Positions 42,865-53,052 of a stretch of 64,000 nucleotides of DNA are shown one piece after another (position 1 is the first letter of the stretch; each line of letters starts with the position of its first letter). The notes under the pieces were generated by a model. The model saw nothing but the letters and a program-made list of their open reading frames with translations. It ran no database searches and was not told the origin of the DNA. The DNA comes from Flagellimonas chongwuensis (GTDB lineage: Bacteria; Bacteroidota; Bacteroidia; Flavobacteriales; Flavobacteriaceae), in contig NZ_WYET01000001.1 of the NCBI RefSeq assembly GCF_013376415.1, forward strand, positions 868,001 through 932,000. Direction: 5' to 3'. The position numbers were made by a program, and so were the translations under genes.

Positions 42865-43068
42865 ATGATCAAAGTTTTAAGATATACAGAATACCTTTAT
42901 TTGGCAGTAGCGGCCATTTCCATTTACAAGATTGCAACACTTTGGAACGTTGATCCAAAGGAAACCTACATATTTATCTTCTTTGCCGTGGTGTCCATAG
43001 GCATGTTCATCTTTAGGAGAAGATATCGGAAACGTTTTGAACAGCGAAACAAGGATAATCAACAATAG
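42865..43068 (+). CDS. Small two-span membrane protein
   Basis: 67 residues with two hydrophobic segments (YLYLAVAAISIYKIATLW and FIFFAVVSIGMFIF) and a basic tail RRRYRKRFEQRNKDNQQ. It lies 1 base after lptC and 2 bases before the CNNM gene. This place is often filled by such a protein in the conserved run. Function unknown. Confidence 0.8.
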   Translation: MIKVLRYTEYLYLAVAAISIYKIATLWNVDPKETYIFIFFAVVSIGMFIFRRRYRKRFEQRNKDNQQ

Positions 43069-43070
43069 CA

Positions 43071-44360
43071 TTGGATTCTTCCGTAATCATCATCGTTCTT
43101 TCTTTGCTGTTTTCGGCATTTTTCTCGGGAATGGAGATAGCTTTCGTTTCCGCCAATAAAATCCATATTGAAATTGAAAAAAAGCAAGAAGGCTTCTTGG
43201 CCAAGGTACTCACCTTGCTTACCGATAAACCTTCAAAATTCATTGCCACCATGCTTATTGGAAACAATATTGCATTGGTAATTTATGGGCTTTTTATGGG
43301 GGATATGCTCATGGAGTGGTTTCAGAGCCTGCTTCCCTCCAATATTCAACTTGTTGATCTACTGCTGACGGACTTTAGCTTATTGTCGCAAACCATTATT
43401 TCCACACTCGTTATTTTATTGACGGCCGAATTTTTGCCAAAAGTATTTTTCCAGATATACGCCAACGTGCTGATCAAGGTGTTTGCCGTCCCGGCTTATG
43501 TTTTTTATCTACTGTTCTCGGTAATTTCTTGGTTCGTAATCAAAGTGTCCGACTTTATATTAAGGATATTTTTCAAAACAGAAGGGGATGAAGTTCAGCT
43601 GTCCTTTACCAAATTGGAATTGGGGGACTACATTACCGAACAAATGGAGACCGTAGAGGAGGAGGATGACGTAGATTCCGAAATACAGATTTTTCAGAAC
43701 GCACTTCAATTTTCCACGGTAAAGGCAAGGGAAGTAATGGTTCCCCGAACCGAAATTACAGCGGTAGAACTTAACGAAACACCTAAAAACCTTACCAAAC
43801 TTTTCACCGAAACCGGCTATTCTAAAATTTTGATATTCAAGGATAGTATTGATGAGATTATTGGTTATGTACACTCCTATGAACTGTTCAAAAAACCAAA
43901 GACCATTAAAAGTATATTGCTCCCGGTCGAGTTTGTTCCGGAAACCATGCTTATCCAGGATATATTGAACGTACTGACCAAAAAGCGCAAGAGTATGGCG
44001 GTTGTTCTGGACGAATATGGGGGTACCTCGGGTATTTTGACCGTGGAGGATATTATCGAGGAGCTTTTTGGGGAAATCGAGGACGAGCACGATTCCACCG
44101 ACCTGCATGAAGAGCAGATAGGCGAGAATGAATACAAGTTCTCAGCCCGTTTGGAAGTGGACTACATCAATGAAAATTATAAATTGGAGCTTCCGGAAGG
44201 AGAAGAATATGAAACATTGGGAGGATTGATCGTAAATCAGACCGGGGAGATTCCAGAACAGGATTCAGAAGTTACTGTGGACAACTTCACCTTCAAAATT
44301 TTGGAGGTGTCCAACACCAAAATAGACTTGGTAAGTGTACGCGTTCATACTGAAGATTAA
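43071..44360 (+). CDS. CNNM/CorC-type transporter-associated protein (hemolysin family)
   Basis: 429 residues: a DUF21 membrane domain from a TTG start ((M)DSSVIIIVLSLLFSAFFSG), two CBS domains (VMVPRTEITAVELNE and VLDEYGGTSGILTVEDIIEE) and a CorC_HlyC domain at the C-terminus. A later ATG would remove the first membrane helix, so TTG is chosen. The family is linked to Mg2+/Co2+ efflux; the hemolysin name is historical. Confidence 0.9.
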   Translation: MDSSVIIIVLSLLFSAFFSGMEIAFVSANKIHIEIEKKQEGFLAKVLTLLTDKPSKFIATMLIGNNIALVIYGLFMGDMLMEWFQSLLPSNIQLVDLLLTDFSLLSQTIISTLVILLTAEFLPKVFFQIYANVLIKVFAVPAYVFYLLFSVISWFVIKVSDFILRIFFKTEGDEVQLSFTKLELGDYITEQMETVEEEDDVDSEIQIFQNALQFSTVKAREVMVPRTEITAVELNETPKNLTKLFTETGYSKILIFKDSIDEIIGYVHSYELFKKPKTIKSILLPVEFVPETMLIQDILNVLTKKRKSMAVVLDEYGGTSGILTVEDIIEELFGEIEDEHDSTDLHEEQIGENEYKFSARLEVDYINENYKLELPEGEEYETLGGLIVNQTGEIPEQDSEVTVDNFTFKILEVSNTKIDLVSVRVHTED

Positions 44361-44444
44361 TAATTTCCACCCCTTTTTTAGCTTTCCTATTTGAAAAGAA
44401 AGTGGTATTTTCGCCCACTGAATTTAAAGAAAACAAGCAGTAAA

Positions 44445-46565
44445 ATGGCAATATTAGAGAATATTAGAAAACGGACAACAGTTCTTATTCTAATTATTGG
44501 TTTGGCTTTGTTCGCATTCGTAATATCAGGAGTATTCAGCAGTAATAATTTTGCTGGTGGAAAAGTGGGCTCCTCGGTTGCAGAAGTAAATGGGGAAAAT
44601 ATTCCAATTGATGAGTTTAGAACCCAGGTTGAAACAGCATCCAGAAGGTACGGACCATCCGTTACATCCACCCAATTGGTGAACATGGTATATGATCAAG
44701 AAATCAGAAAGGCTATCTTGAACCAACAATTCGAAGATTTGGGCATTGATGTGGAGAGCGATCAGATCGTTGAGTTTGTGAGAACCTCTGGTTATGCACA
44801 GATTCCAGATTTTCAGGATGAGAACGGATTGTTCAACGAACAAGTGTTTAAAAGTGCCATTGCTGATTGGAAGGCCAACGATCCTTTACGATACGATGCT
44901 TGGTTGCAGGATGAAGAGTCTATCATTCAGGCAGCTAAGGAACGTATGTATTTCAATTTGGTAAAAGGCGGTGTTACTGCTACCCTAACCGAAGGCCAAT
45001 TGAACTACGATATGGCAAACAACAAGGTGGACATGCAATACGTTCGTATTCCATACACTTCGATTCCAGATAGCACTATCGAAGTTTCCAAAAGTGATAT
45101 CCAATCCTATATCGACGACCACAAAGCTTTGTTCAAACAAGATAAGGCACGTGATATTCGTTTTATTTATTTTGAAGAAAAGCCATCAGCTGAAGATGAA
45201 AACAGCGTTAAGACGGCAATAACTGCTCTCTTGGATAACTCTGTGGAGTATTCGGAAGCAAAAGATGCCAACGATACCATCCTTGGATTTAGAAACACTA
45301 CGGACATGGCCGCTTTCTTGGACAGGCATTCCGATGCCAAGTTCGATACCATTTATAAGGCCAAAAAAGACCTTCCTTCTGTTGTTGCCGATACATTGAT
45401 GACAATGGGTGTTGGGGAAATCTACGGTCCATATAAAGATGGAAATGCTTATAAAGTATCCAAAGTAATGGACAGAAAAGAAAATGGAACTGCAAAAGCA
45501 AGCCACATTTTGATTACTTGGGAAGGAGCAGAGCGTGCCAACCCATCCGTTACCAGAACCAAGGAAGAAGCCGAAGCCGAAGCAAAGAGATTGTTGGCAG
45601 AGGCTAAAAAAGAAGATGTGCTCTTCACCACTTTGGCCAGGGAAAATTCAGACGGACCATCCGCTCCACGTGGCGGAGACCTTGGGTATTTCCAAGAAGG
45701 AGTAATGGCCGACGAGTTTAATGATTTTTGTTTTGGTAATCCGGTAGGAACCATTGGTTTGGTGGAAACCCAATTTGGTTACCATGTAATCAAAGTTGAC
45801 GATAAGCAAGATGTGATTCAGGTAGCTACATTGTCGAGAGAAATAGAGCCATCAGAAGAAACCATCAATACCTTGTTCACCGATGCCACTAAGTATGAAA
45901 TGGCGGTTATGGATGCAGAACCAGAGAACTTTGGGGATATTGCAAGGGAAAGTAGCTACACCGTTCGTCCAGTAAACAAAATCAAGGAAATGGAAGAGAA
46001 CCTTCCGGGTCTTGGTTCACAGCGCAGCATTGTGCAATGGGCGTTTAACGACGATACCAGTGTTGGTGATATCAAACGCTTTAATGTAAACAATGGTTAT
46101 GCCGTGGTGCAATTGACAAAAAAATATAAGAAAGGACTTATGGCACCAGAGGATGCTTCAGCTACTGCGTTGCCAGCCATCAGAAAGGAGCGTAAAGCAG
46201 AACAGATAATTGCTGCCAACAAAGGTAAAGCAATGGATGCCATAGCCTCTGCTAATAATGTAAGCTTAAGTACAGCTTCTGCCTTAACATTGTCTTCCCC
46301 AACACTGCCAGGTGCAGGAAGGGAGCCATTTGTTGTTGGAAAGGCCTTTGCGATGGAGAAAGACCAGACTTCTGATTTGCTTGAGGGAAGTACTGGTGTT
46401 TACATGATCAAAGTGACCAATAAAACGGAAGCAGCCGATGTGGAGAATTACAGCACCTATGCGCAAAATCTACAAACAAGTGCTGCTGCCCGAGTAAATG
46501 GGGCCGTGTACAATGCTCTAAAAGATAAGGCAGAGATAGAAGATAAAAGAGCGACATTCTACTAG
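44445..46565 (+). CDS. PpiD-like peptidyl-prolyl isomerase/foldase
   Basis: About 706 residues from MAILENIRKRTTVLILIIGL; the longest ORF adds 18 unlikely residues. One N-terminal membrane anchor, a SurA_N-like chaperone region, then a parvulin domain (ASHILITWEG, ENSDGPSAPRGGDLGYF, TQFGYHVIKVDD). It should assist folding of outer-membrane proteins from the inner membrane. A perfect-palindrome terminator follows. Confidence 0.92.
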   Translation: MAILENIRKRTTVLILIIGLALFAFVISGVFSSNNFAGGKVGSSVAEVNGENIPIDEFRTQVETASRRYGPSVTSTQLVNMVYDQEIRKAILNQQFEDLGIDVESDQIVEFVRTSGYAQIPDFQDENGLFNEQVFKSAIADWKANDPLRYDAWLQDEESIIQAAKERMYFNLVKGGVTATLTEGQLNYDMANNKVDMQYVRIPYTSIPDSTIEVSKSDIQSYIDDHKALFKQDKARDIRFIYFEEKPSAEDENSVKTAITALLDNSVEYSEAKDANDTILGFRNTTDMAAFLDRHSDAKFDTIYKAKKDLPSVVADTLMTMGVGEIYGPYKDGNAYKVSKVMDRKENGTAKASHILITWEGAERANPSVTRTKEEAEAEAKRLLAEAKKEDVLFTTLARENSDGPSAPRGGDLGYFQEGVMADEFNDFCFGNPVGTIGLVETQFGYHVIKVDDKQDVIQVATLSREIEPSEETINTLFTDATKYEMAVMDAEPENFGDIARESSYTVRPVNKIKEMEENLPGLGSQRSIVQWAFNDDTSVGDIKRFNVNNGYAVVQLTKKYKKGLMAPEDASATALPAIRKERKAEQIIAANKGKAMDAIASANNVSLSTASALTLSSPTLPGAGREPFVVGKAFAMEKDQTSDLLEGSTGVYMIKVTNKTEAADVENYSTYAQNLQTSAAARVNGAVYNALKDKAEIEDKRATFY

Positions 46566-46585
46566 GATTTAGCTAAAGATGATAT

Positions 46586-46615
46586 AAAAAAGCCTCCCGA
46601 TCGGGAGGCTTTTTT
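46586..46615. terminator. Palindromic bidirectional terminator
   Basis: aaaaaagcctcccga and tcgggaggctttttt are perfect arms of 15 bases. It serves the foldase gene on the plus strand and the convergent hypothetical gene on the minus strand. Confidence 0.92.
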
Positions 46616-47204
46616 ATTTAGTTTCATGTTCATCCCACCTCATTTTATAACAGATATGCGTGATTTTGCCGTTTGGACTCACAGTGATTTCAAAACCTTG
46701 TTTGGTACGGAAATACGCATCCCGAAGGAAATACCACTTGCCATTTTTAAAAAAGAATTCACGTTTATCCGGTTTCCAATCGGCAATGGGATATATATAA
46801 TCTAAAAGTGCTTGAAAATCGGGTGCAGATTCCTCGTTGAGTACAAAATCTTCACGTATATAGCTCCTAAGTTCTGGTAGTGGAGTATCGGTTTTTATCC
46901 TCTCAAACCGTTTTACCTCCAAACCGGTATCCACCACAATAAATTCATGAACCTCTTTTTCTTTTTCGCCATATATGTTCTTAGTCTCTTGGGTGATATA
47001 GTACACATCGTGCTTTAGAATGTTATGGACCAATTCCGAGGTGATTAGATTGTAATTGGTAGTGCAACTGCTGTTGATAAAGTTATCTAGCCTTAATAGT
47101 GTTTCTGTGTCATTTTGACCAAACACAATCGTAGTCGACTGGAAAAGAAGCCCAGCCACTAGATTTCCAATTGTTTTTTTGCTGATTTGGGCCATTATTC
47201 TCAT
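46614..47204 (-). CDS. Exported protein of unknown function, in the SusCD regulon
   Basis: 196 residues (MRIM or MAQISKKTIGNLVAGLLF start); signal peptide ending near IVFGQN. The mature part alternates strands and helices, with YIYPIADWKPDKREFFFKNG and GFEITVSPNGKITHICYKM. No family was recognised. Its promoter carries the 45-bp operator that is also present before the AraC gene, so it probably belongs to the same regulon. Confidence 0.7.
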   Translation of the reverse strand: MRIMAQISKKTIGNLVAGLLFQSTTIVFGQNDTETLLRLDNFINSSCTTNYNLITSELVHNILKHDVYYITQETKNIYGEKEKEVHEFIVVDTGLEVKRFERIKTDTPLPELRSYIREDFVLNEESAPDFQALLDYIYPIADWKPDKREFFFKNGKWYFLRDAYFRTKQGFEITVSPNGKITHICYKMRWDEHETK

Positions 47205-47250
47205 TAGTTTGATGAATAAGTATCAAACATACGGGCAATGGACGGAATTT

Positions 47251-47295
47251 TAGGGTGCCAATTGACGGATGGCCTGTTTGGGTTGATGGATGAGG
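47251..47295 (-). promoter_or_regulatory. 45-bp operator-like sequence, copy 1
   Basis: Read on the minus strand it contains CATCCATCAA and CATCCGTCAA 21 bases apart, about 50 bases before the 196-aa gene. It matches 53053-53097 at 41 of 45 positions. Two direct half-sites one or two helical turns apart fit AraC-type binding. Confidence 0.75.
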
Positions 47296-47309
47296 TAATT
47301 GATAAAGAG

Positions 47310-47345
47310 AAAAATGCCACATTCAAATTTGAATGTGGCATTTTT
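47310..47345. terminator. Terminator of the SusC/SusD operon
   Basis: aaaaatgccacattcaaa and its exact complement form a 36-base perfect palindrome. It lies 27 bases beyond the SusD stop on the minus strand. Confidence 0.9.
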
Positions 47346-47372
47346 TAAAAGAAATCATATTTCTTAATTATT

Positions 47373-48875
47373 CTAATCTACATCCCAGAATATCTTGGAG
47401 AACATAGTATCCCCATTATTTAGTTTACTTCTGGCTGAATCCCAATTGGAACGGTTTAGTAACTGTTCGTTCTGGGGATATATCACCCTTGTTGGAATAA
47501 TATCTAGCCCAGGAATATTAGTCACAAAAGTAGTTCCATCGTATGTATCTCCCGGGACACTCAATGTGTTGGGATAACCGGTTCTTCGGTACTCTGTCCA
47601 AGCTTCGAGTCCATCCATGTAGAGTGCAATGTATTTTTGGGTAAGAACTGTTTCTTCTGAAGCCACAGCAATGCTTTCTACGTAATTATCAATAACATCT
47701 GAAGGTGCTCTCCAGTATTCCATGGATGCTTTTATGCCATTTTCGTAATGCATTTGATTCCAATCCGTGAATTCAGACCTTATGAATTCCACTTCACTAT
47801 AGGTCAACAATGGCTGAGAAAAATCAGGAGCTAGTATGTGTTCTGCAGGAATACCTTCATCAACCACTGCTCGGGCAATATCTTGGCCAAAACCATAAGG
47901 TATTCCAACCACTTCCTCAGACTCCAATCTTTTGTCAAAATAAAGTTCTACCCGTGGGTCAGCATCAGAGTTCATGAATGGGCCTGTACGATTATATAAT
48001 AAGTCTACAAAGGATAAAGTCGGGGCAAAATCCCTTCTTGCATTAACTGTAAAAGCGTTGTGCCATGGCCCTCCTGTAATATCGTCAGTGCCAAAGGTAA
48101 ACAAGGCATTGTCGGTATTGCTGCCAAAAGCAGGCTCGTTGGACTCCATAAATACATTATTGGCTAAAGTTGGATTGACGTCCAGAAGGTGAACGGCTAG
48201 TCTCAGCCTTAAGGAATGAGCAAATTTAATCCAATCACTGTTAGCAGAATATATAGTGCCAAAAGTAGAACCTGATGGATTGATTTTTTTTGAAGCATCT
48301 AGCAATTCTGCCAATAAATCTTGATAGATGATGGATGCATTGGTGTAAGCTGGGTTTGGAACAGGGTTTTCATCCAATAAACTCAATGCTTGAAAGTCTG
48401 GATTGTCTCTTTGACCATAGCTCCAATAAGGAACGTCCCCAAAAGTGTCCACCAATTTATAAAAAGTATATGCCATCATCATACGACATACTTGAATCTG
48501 GTCATTGTTACTGCCATAAGGTTCCATGAGTGCTTTGGTTTCAGGATCTTCGTTTAGTTCAATGACTTTCTGATAATCTGTTAGGATACGATAGGGCCAT
48601 TCCCACATATCGTCTATCATAGAAGGGCGTAGAGCATATAAGTTTTCTTCTACATAAAAGGCACCTGCCCAATACTGAGCTATACCCAAAGTACCTCTGC
48701 CGGCTACCCATTCATCATTTAATTCCCATGCCAAATCATATGTTGCATTATTGAATAATTGGATGGAGGGCACAGAAACAGGATTATCTGGATCTTCAAT
48801 ATAATCTGTATCACAACTAGCCACTATGGCCATAAGACCAAGAGTCATTAAAAATTTCTTTATATTATTTCTCAT
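47373..48875 (-). CDS. SusD/RagB-like outer-membrane lipoprotein
   Basis: 500 residues; lipobox VASC, Cys at 21. DLAWELNDEWVAGRGTLGIA, MMAYTFYKLVDTFGDVPYWS and ALYMDGLEAWTEYRRTGYPN are SusD-like (PF12771-type) features: TPR-like helices on which the ligand pocket sits. It forms the lid of the SusC channel. It lies 10 bases after susC. No glycoside hydrolase is nearby, so the ligand may not be a polysaccharide. Confidence 0.93.
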   Translation of the reverse strand: MRNNIKKFLMTLGLMAIVASCDTDYIEDPDNPVSVPSIQLFNNATYDLAWELNDEWVAGRGTLGIAQYWAGAFYVEENLYALRPSMIDDMWEWPYRILTDYQKVIELNEDPETKALMEPYGSNNDQIQVCRMMMAYTFYKLVDTFGDVPYWSYGQRDNPDFQALSLLDENPVPNPAYTNASIIYQDLLAELLDASKKINPSGSTFGTIYSANSDWIKFAHSLRLRLAVHLLDVNPTLANNVFMESNEPAFGSNTDNALFTFGTDDITGGPWHNAFTVNARRDFAPTLSFVDLLYNRTGPFMNSDADPRVELYFDKRLESEEVVGIPYGFGQDIARAVVDEGIPAEHILAPDFSQPLLTYSEVEFIRSEFTDWNQMHYENGIKASMEYWRAPSDVIDNYVESIAVASEETVLTQKYIALYMDGLEAWTEYRRTGYPNTLSVPGDTYDGTTFVTNIPGLDIIPTRVIYPQNEQLLNRSNWDSARSKLNNGDTMFSKIFWDVD

Positions 48876-48885
48876 TGCTTTTTGT

Positions 48886-51800
48886 TTAAAAGGATAATTG
48901 AACGTTCATTCCGTATGTTCTAATGGATGGTTGTAGTCCACCTTCCAAACCTTGTATGTTACCAGAACCTGTTGAAACAGTTTCAGGGTCTATTCCATCA
49001 TAATCCAACCCCCAGGTAAACATGTTTCTACCAAAGAAGCTTATTCTTGCAGATTCAAAAATATCGGCAAGGTTTTTAAAGGTGTAGCCTAAGGTTATCT
49101 CTCTTAGTTTAATAAAATCAGCATTAAACACATTTTGTGCATCGGGAGTGCCAAAACCGCCATAATGGTTTGTCCCATATTCTTGTGCTGAAATTGTAGT
49201 GGTGTTTTCAGCCGTATCGGTGACGGTATAATCTCCATTTTCATCATAGGTAATTGTTCCTGTGACACCATCTAGCACTATACCTTCTTCACGGATATTG
49301 TTGTCAACAGTTTCTTGTAGCATTCCTGAATACATACCCCATTGATGTGTGGTTGAAAAGTATTTGCCTCCCTTGCTCATTTCCAGTAAAAAACTAAGGT
49401 CAACATTTTTATAACGGAATGTGTTTCGCAATCCGCCTGTATAATCAGGTAGAACAGAGCCTAATGGCACTAGATCTGGAGTTGCGGCGTAGGCTCCACC
49501 TGAGGTAATCACTTTGTTGCCGGCATCATCGTAAATAAAATCCGTACCCATGATGACACCATAAGGTTGTCCTTCGGTTGCGACCAATTGCGCTCTAAAT
49601 GGTGCGCTGGTAAGATTGATGGTTTCCAAACCTTCTGTTAATTTTACCAGTTCATTTTCATTTTTTGCATAGTTGACATTGAATTCCCATGAAAAATCTT
49701 CTGACATAATAGGTTTTACTCCCACCTGTACTTCAATCCCTTTGTTGGTCATTTCCCCAGCATTGATCCATTGGGCAGCGTATCCTGTACTCAACGAGAG
49801 ATTTACAGGAATAATCTGGTCAGTGGTAGAGTTATTGTAATAGGTTACATCAAGATTGAACCTGTTCCTCAGAAAGCTAAGTTCGGCACCAACTTCCCAA
49901 GTTTCTGTTATCTCATTTTTAAGATTCACATTTTGTAAAGTATTTGGTGCAGTGGCTCTACCTTCGCCATTGAATGGGTTTAGTACCGATAAAGTACTTG
50001 AGGCGTCATAAGGATTTGCATCGTTACCAACCTGAGCCCACCCAGCTCTTAATTTACCATAGCTGAACCAGTTAGAATCTTTTGCAAATGTTTCTGAAAA
50101 AACCCAAGCCAAAGCAGCTGATGGATAGAAGTATGAATTCTTGTCATTTGGCAATGTTGAAGACCAGTCATTTCTAGCAGTCATATCTATAAAGATTTGA
50201 TTTGCCATGGAAAAGTTCAAGCTTCCAAATAGACTGTTTACTTTTTTTAATTCTGTGTCGGTGGCTTTATTTAGTGGCCCATTACCATTGTTGATGTTAA
50301 AGATTCCTGGAAGTGCCAAACCACCTGTTGTGGAAATTGCCCTATAATCTAGTTGGTAGTCTCTCTGATTGGCACCTGCCAAGGCATTAATACCAAAATT
50401 ATCGGTGATGTCCTTATTATAGTTAAGAGTAAACTCGTAATTGTATTCTTGGAAATCATATATTCTTTCCAAATATGAAGATTGCGCCTGAGAACCAATT
50501 GCTTTTTGTTCGGTATTCCTAAAATTGTATGTATCTCCGTAGACAGACAGTTTAGCTCCTAAATCATCACTTATCATATAATTGAGACTTGCCGCACCAT
50601 AAATCCTAGAACGTGTGTCTGTCGGATAATTTTCAAAGGCAGTCCAGTATGGATTATCTGAATAATTGGGGGTTGGGTCGTTCCAAGCTATTCGGTTCCA
50701 TGTTCTTTGAGAGCCATCATTGTTTTTGTAATTTCTTAACCTATCATAATCCAGTTGTCTTTGCCCCCATTGAAAAAACTTCTGGGTAACACTATTGTCA
50801 TCATAACCTATTGTCGGTCTTATTCCTTGAGACTTAACATAGTTTAAGTTACTGGTGAACAACCATTTTTCAGAAAGTTGTTGTTTGAGGTTCATTCTTA
50901 TGAAGTGCTTTTTTATTTCTGAGCCAGGCAGAATCCCTGTGGTATTTTGGTTTCCAATAGACATTAATGTACTGCCTTTATCACCTCCTGTTGTAACTGT
51001 TACATTATTATTGATGGATACTCCAGTATTGAAAAAACTATCAACATCATTAGCTGGTGCAACCCAAGGTCTGGGTTTAAGGTAATCTTCAGGAAAACTA
51101 CTTTGATCAAATGCATCCCAGTGTAGAACCATCACATTAGGGTCGTATTTAGGGCCCCAACTTTCATCGACAGCATATTGGGGAATCAAATATTGGGTGT
51201 TATTAATGTTCACAGTTTCAAATCCATTGATGCCACCATCTTCATCAGATATAATTGAGCCTCCACCGTACTCCCGTTGTAAATTGGGAAGAATGGCAAC
51301 TTGCGACATAGCTACGGAGGTATTAATGGTAACTCCTAATTTTTTTGAAGACTTTCCGCTTTTTGTTGTTATCAGTACTACACCGTTAGATGCACGAGAC
51401 CCATAAAGTGCGGCTGCTGCACCCTTTAATACAGTAACGCTCTCAATACTGTTGGGGTCGATATCGTTTATAGTACTACCAAAGTCAACACCACCAGCAC
51501 CCCGCTGTGCATTGGTTGTGTTAAAGTTGGAATTGTCCATTGGAATTCCATCAATTACAAAAAGCGGTTGGTTTTCACCAGTAATGGAATTTGTCCCCCT
51601 TATTAAAATACGCTGAGAACCGTCCAAGTTTCCTGATGGTGAATTGATTTTTAAACCGGCAACTTTACCTGAAAGTGCTGAGATTGCATTGTTGTTTTGT
51701 GCCGAATTCAATTCTTCAGAATTGACTTTTGGAGCTGAATATGCCAAGGATTTTGGATCTCTTTGAACACCCAATGCTGTTACAACCACCTCTTCCAAGG

Positions 51801-52101
51801 CTTCCGCACCCTCCTCCATCTGCACATTTATCGTGGATGAAGAACCAACAGTCCGCTCTACAGTTGCCTGACCAATGTAGCTAAACCGAAGGGTTTGTCC
51901 TGTACTGGCCATGATAGAGTAGTTTCCATCAAAATTGGTTTGTGCTCCGTTTGTAGTTCCTACTACCATAATAGAAACTCCAGGGAGCGGCAGTCCATTT
52001 TGGTCGGTAACTGTACCAGTTACATTTTTTTCCTGTGCTAGTGTTGTGGCGCATAAGCACATTAAAAATACCAGCAACATGCCATAGTTTTTTGCTTTCA
52101 T
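48886..52101 (-). CDS. SusC/RagA-type TonB-dependent transporter
   Basis: 1071 residues; signal peptide, then a carboxypeptidase-like repeat (VTGTVTDQNGLPLPGVSIMV), a TonB/plug region (EALEEVVVTALGVQRDPKSL, SGKVAGLKI, IRGTNSITGENQPLFVIDG) and a long barrel ending NVQLSF with a terminal Phe. It imports substrate captured by the neighbouring SusD-like protein, powered by TonB. Substrate unknown. Confidence 0.95.
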   Translation of the reverse strand: MKAKNYGMLLVFLMCLCATTLAQEKNVTGTVTDQNGLPLPGVSIMVVGTTNGAQTNFDGNYSIMASTGQTLRFSYIGQATVERTVGSSSTINVQMEEGAEALEEVVVTALGVQRDPKSLAYSAPKVNSEELNSAQNNNAISALSGKVAGLKINSPSGNLDGSQRILIRGTNSITGENQPLFVIDGIPMDNSNFNTTNAQRGAGGVDFGSTINDIDPNSIESVTVLKGAAAALYGSRASNGVVLITTKSGKSSKKLGVTINTSVAMSQVAILPNLQREYGGGSIISDEDGGINGFETVNINNTQYLIPQYAVDESWGPKYDPNVMVLHWDAFDQSSFPEDYLKPRPWVAPANDVDSFFNTGVSINNNVTVTTGGDKGSTLMSIGNQNTTGILPGSEIKKHFIRMNLKQQLSEKWLFTSNLNYVKSQGIRPTIGYDDNSVTQKFFQWGQRQLDYDRLRNYKNNDGSQRTWNRIAWNDPTPNYSDNPYWTAFENYPTDTRSRIYGAASLNYMISDDLGAKLSVYGDTYNFRNTEQKAIGSQAQSSYLERIYDFQEYNYEFTLNYNKDITDNFGINALAGANQRDYQLDYRAISTTGGLALPGIFNINNGNGPLNKATDTELKKVNSLFGSLNFSMANQIFIDMTARNDWSSTLPNDKNSYFYPSAALAWVFSETFAKDSNWFSYGKLRAGWAQVGNDANPYDASSTLSVLNPFNGEGRATAPNTLQNVNLKNEITETWEVGAELSFLRNRFNLDVTYYNNSTTDQIIPVNLSLSTGYAAQWINAGEMTNKGIEVQVGVKPIMSEDFSWEFNVNYAKNENELVKLTEGLETINLTSAPFRAQLVATEGQPYGVIMGTDFIYDDAGNKVITSGGAYAATPDLVPLGSVLPDYTGGLRNTFRYKNVDLSFLLEMSKGGKYFSTTHQWGMYSGMLQETVDNNIREEGIVLDGVTGTITYDENGDYTVTDTAENTTTISAQEYGTNHYGGFGTPDAQNVFNADFIKLREITLGYTFKNLADIFESARISFFGRNMFTWGLDYDGIDPETVSTGSGNIQGLEGGLQPSIRTYGMNVQLSF

Positions 52102-52353
52102 AAATTAAAGAGTTATTAGTTAGTTAGTGCAATCAAACAAAGCAGGGGGTAAAACTTATTTGTAGGCTAATTCAAATAATCATCCTCCTTGACAATGAAA
52201 AACAATGATTCGGGGAAGAATAATTTTAGAGCCCCTACCTTGTGGATTGCGCCATAAAAAAAGGGAAAGAAATAACGGGTGCTGTAAGCGCTTATTAACC
52301 TTTACATATTTGCCGAATGAAATTTACATTTACAAGTTTGCAGTTTGTATCGC

Positions 52354-53001
52354 TTATGCTGCGGCATGTACAAACTCCTTGGGAGTTACCTGAGTAACTT
52401 TCTTGAATGCTTTATAAAAGGAGACTCTATTGTTGAACCCACATTGATAAGCAATATCTGAAATGGATTCCGATGTGTTTTCAAAGTCCGAACATAGCCT
52501 GTTTTTGGCCTCCTCGATTCGGTATGAGTTTACAAAATCGTAAAAGCTGAGGTTAAAATTCTCGTTGATAACCTGTGATGCATGATGGCGGGATATATCC
52601 AATAATTCGGCAATATCATCAAGTCTAAGCTCATGATTTAGATAAAGCTTTTCCTCATTCATCAATAGCTCCAGTTTATTTTTGAGTTCGAGCGAAAAGG
52701 ATTCGGATAATCCGGTTTTTTCATATTTGTACTTTTTATCGCAAGTGGATAGATTACTATCCTTTAGAGCTATATTCTTTTGATTTTTAAATAAAAGGTA
52801 GATGACCACCAAATACACAATCAATTGTAGGATTTGGGCATATAGCATAATTGAACTAAAACCATAGCCTACATTGGACCAACTATAAATGGTTATGAGT
52901 AGGGAGAAAAAAAATAGAAATGAAAAGAGTAAAAACAGTCTTTTGGTAAAAAGACCGATTTTGCTTTTTGTGAACAATGGTGTGTTTTCCCAGAACGACA
53001 T
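52354..53001 (-). CDS. Membrane-anchored AraC-type regulator of the SusCD locus
   Basis: 215 residues from MSFWENTPLFTKSKIGLFTK; a TTG 9 bases earlier is possible. Two hydrophobic segments (about 20-70) precede a short linker and an AraC domain at the C-terminus: LRLDDIAELLDISRHHASQV and ESISDIAYQCGFNNRVSFYK, then VTQVTPKEF. Many Bacteroidota relatives have seven membrane helices; this one has two. It is upstream of susC on the same strand and has the 45-bp operator in its own promoter. Confidence 0.88.
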   Translation of the reverse strand: MSFWENTPLFTKSKIGLFTKRLFLLFSFLFFFSLLITIYSWSNVGYGFSSIMLYAQILQLIVYLVVIYLLFKNQKNIALKDSNLSTCDKKYKYEKTGLSESFSLELKNKLELLMNEEKLYLNHELRLDDIAELLDISRHHASQVINENFNLSFYDFVNSYRIEEAKNRLCSDFENTSESISDIAYQCGFNNRVSFYKAFKKVTQVTPKEFVHAAA

Positions 53002-53052
53002 AGCTATCAATTTTATCTTCTGGTCTCAAAATGCAAAAAAGAATAGTTTTAG

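Noticed and set aside
46586-46615. Perfect 30-base palindrome considered as a protein-binding site
   Set aside because: A-run, GC stem and T-run between two convergent genes are fully explained by a bidirectional terminator.
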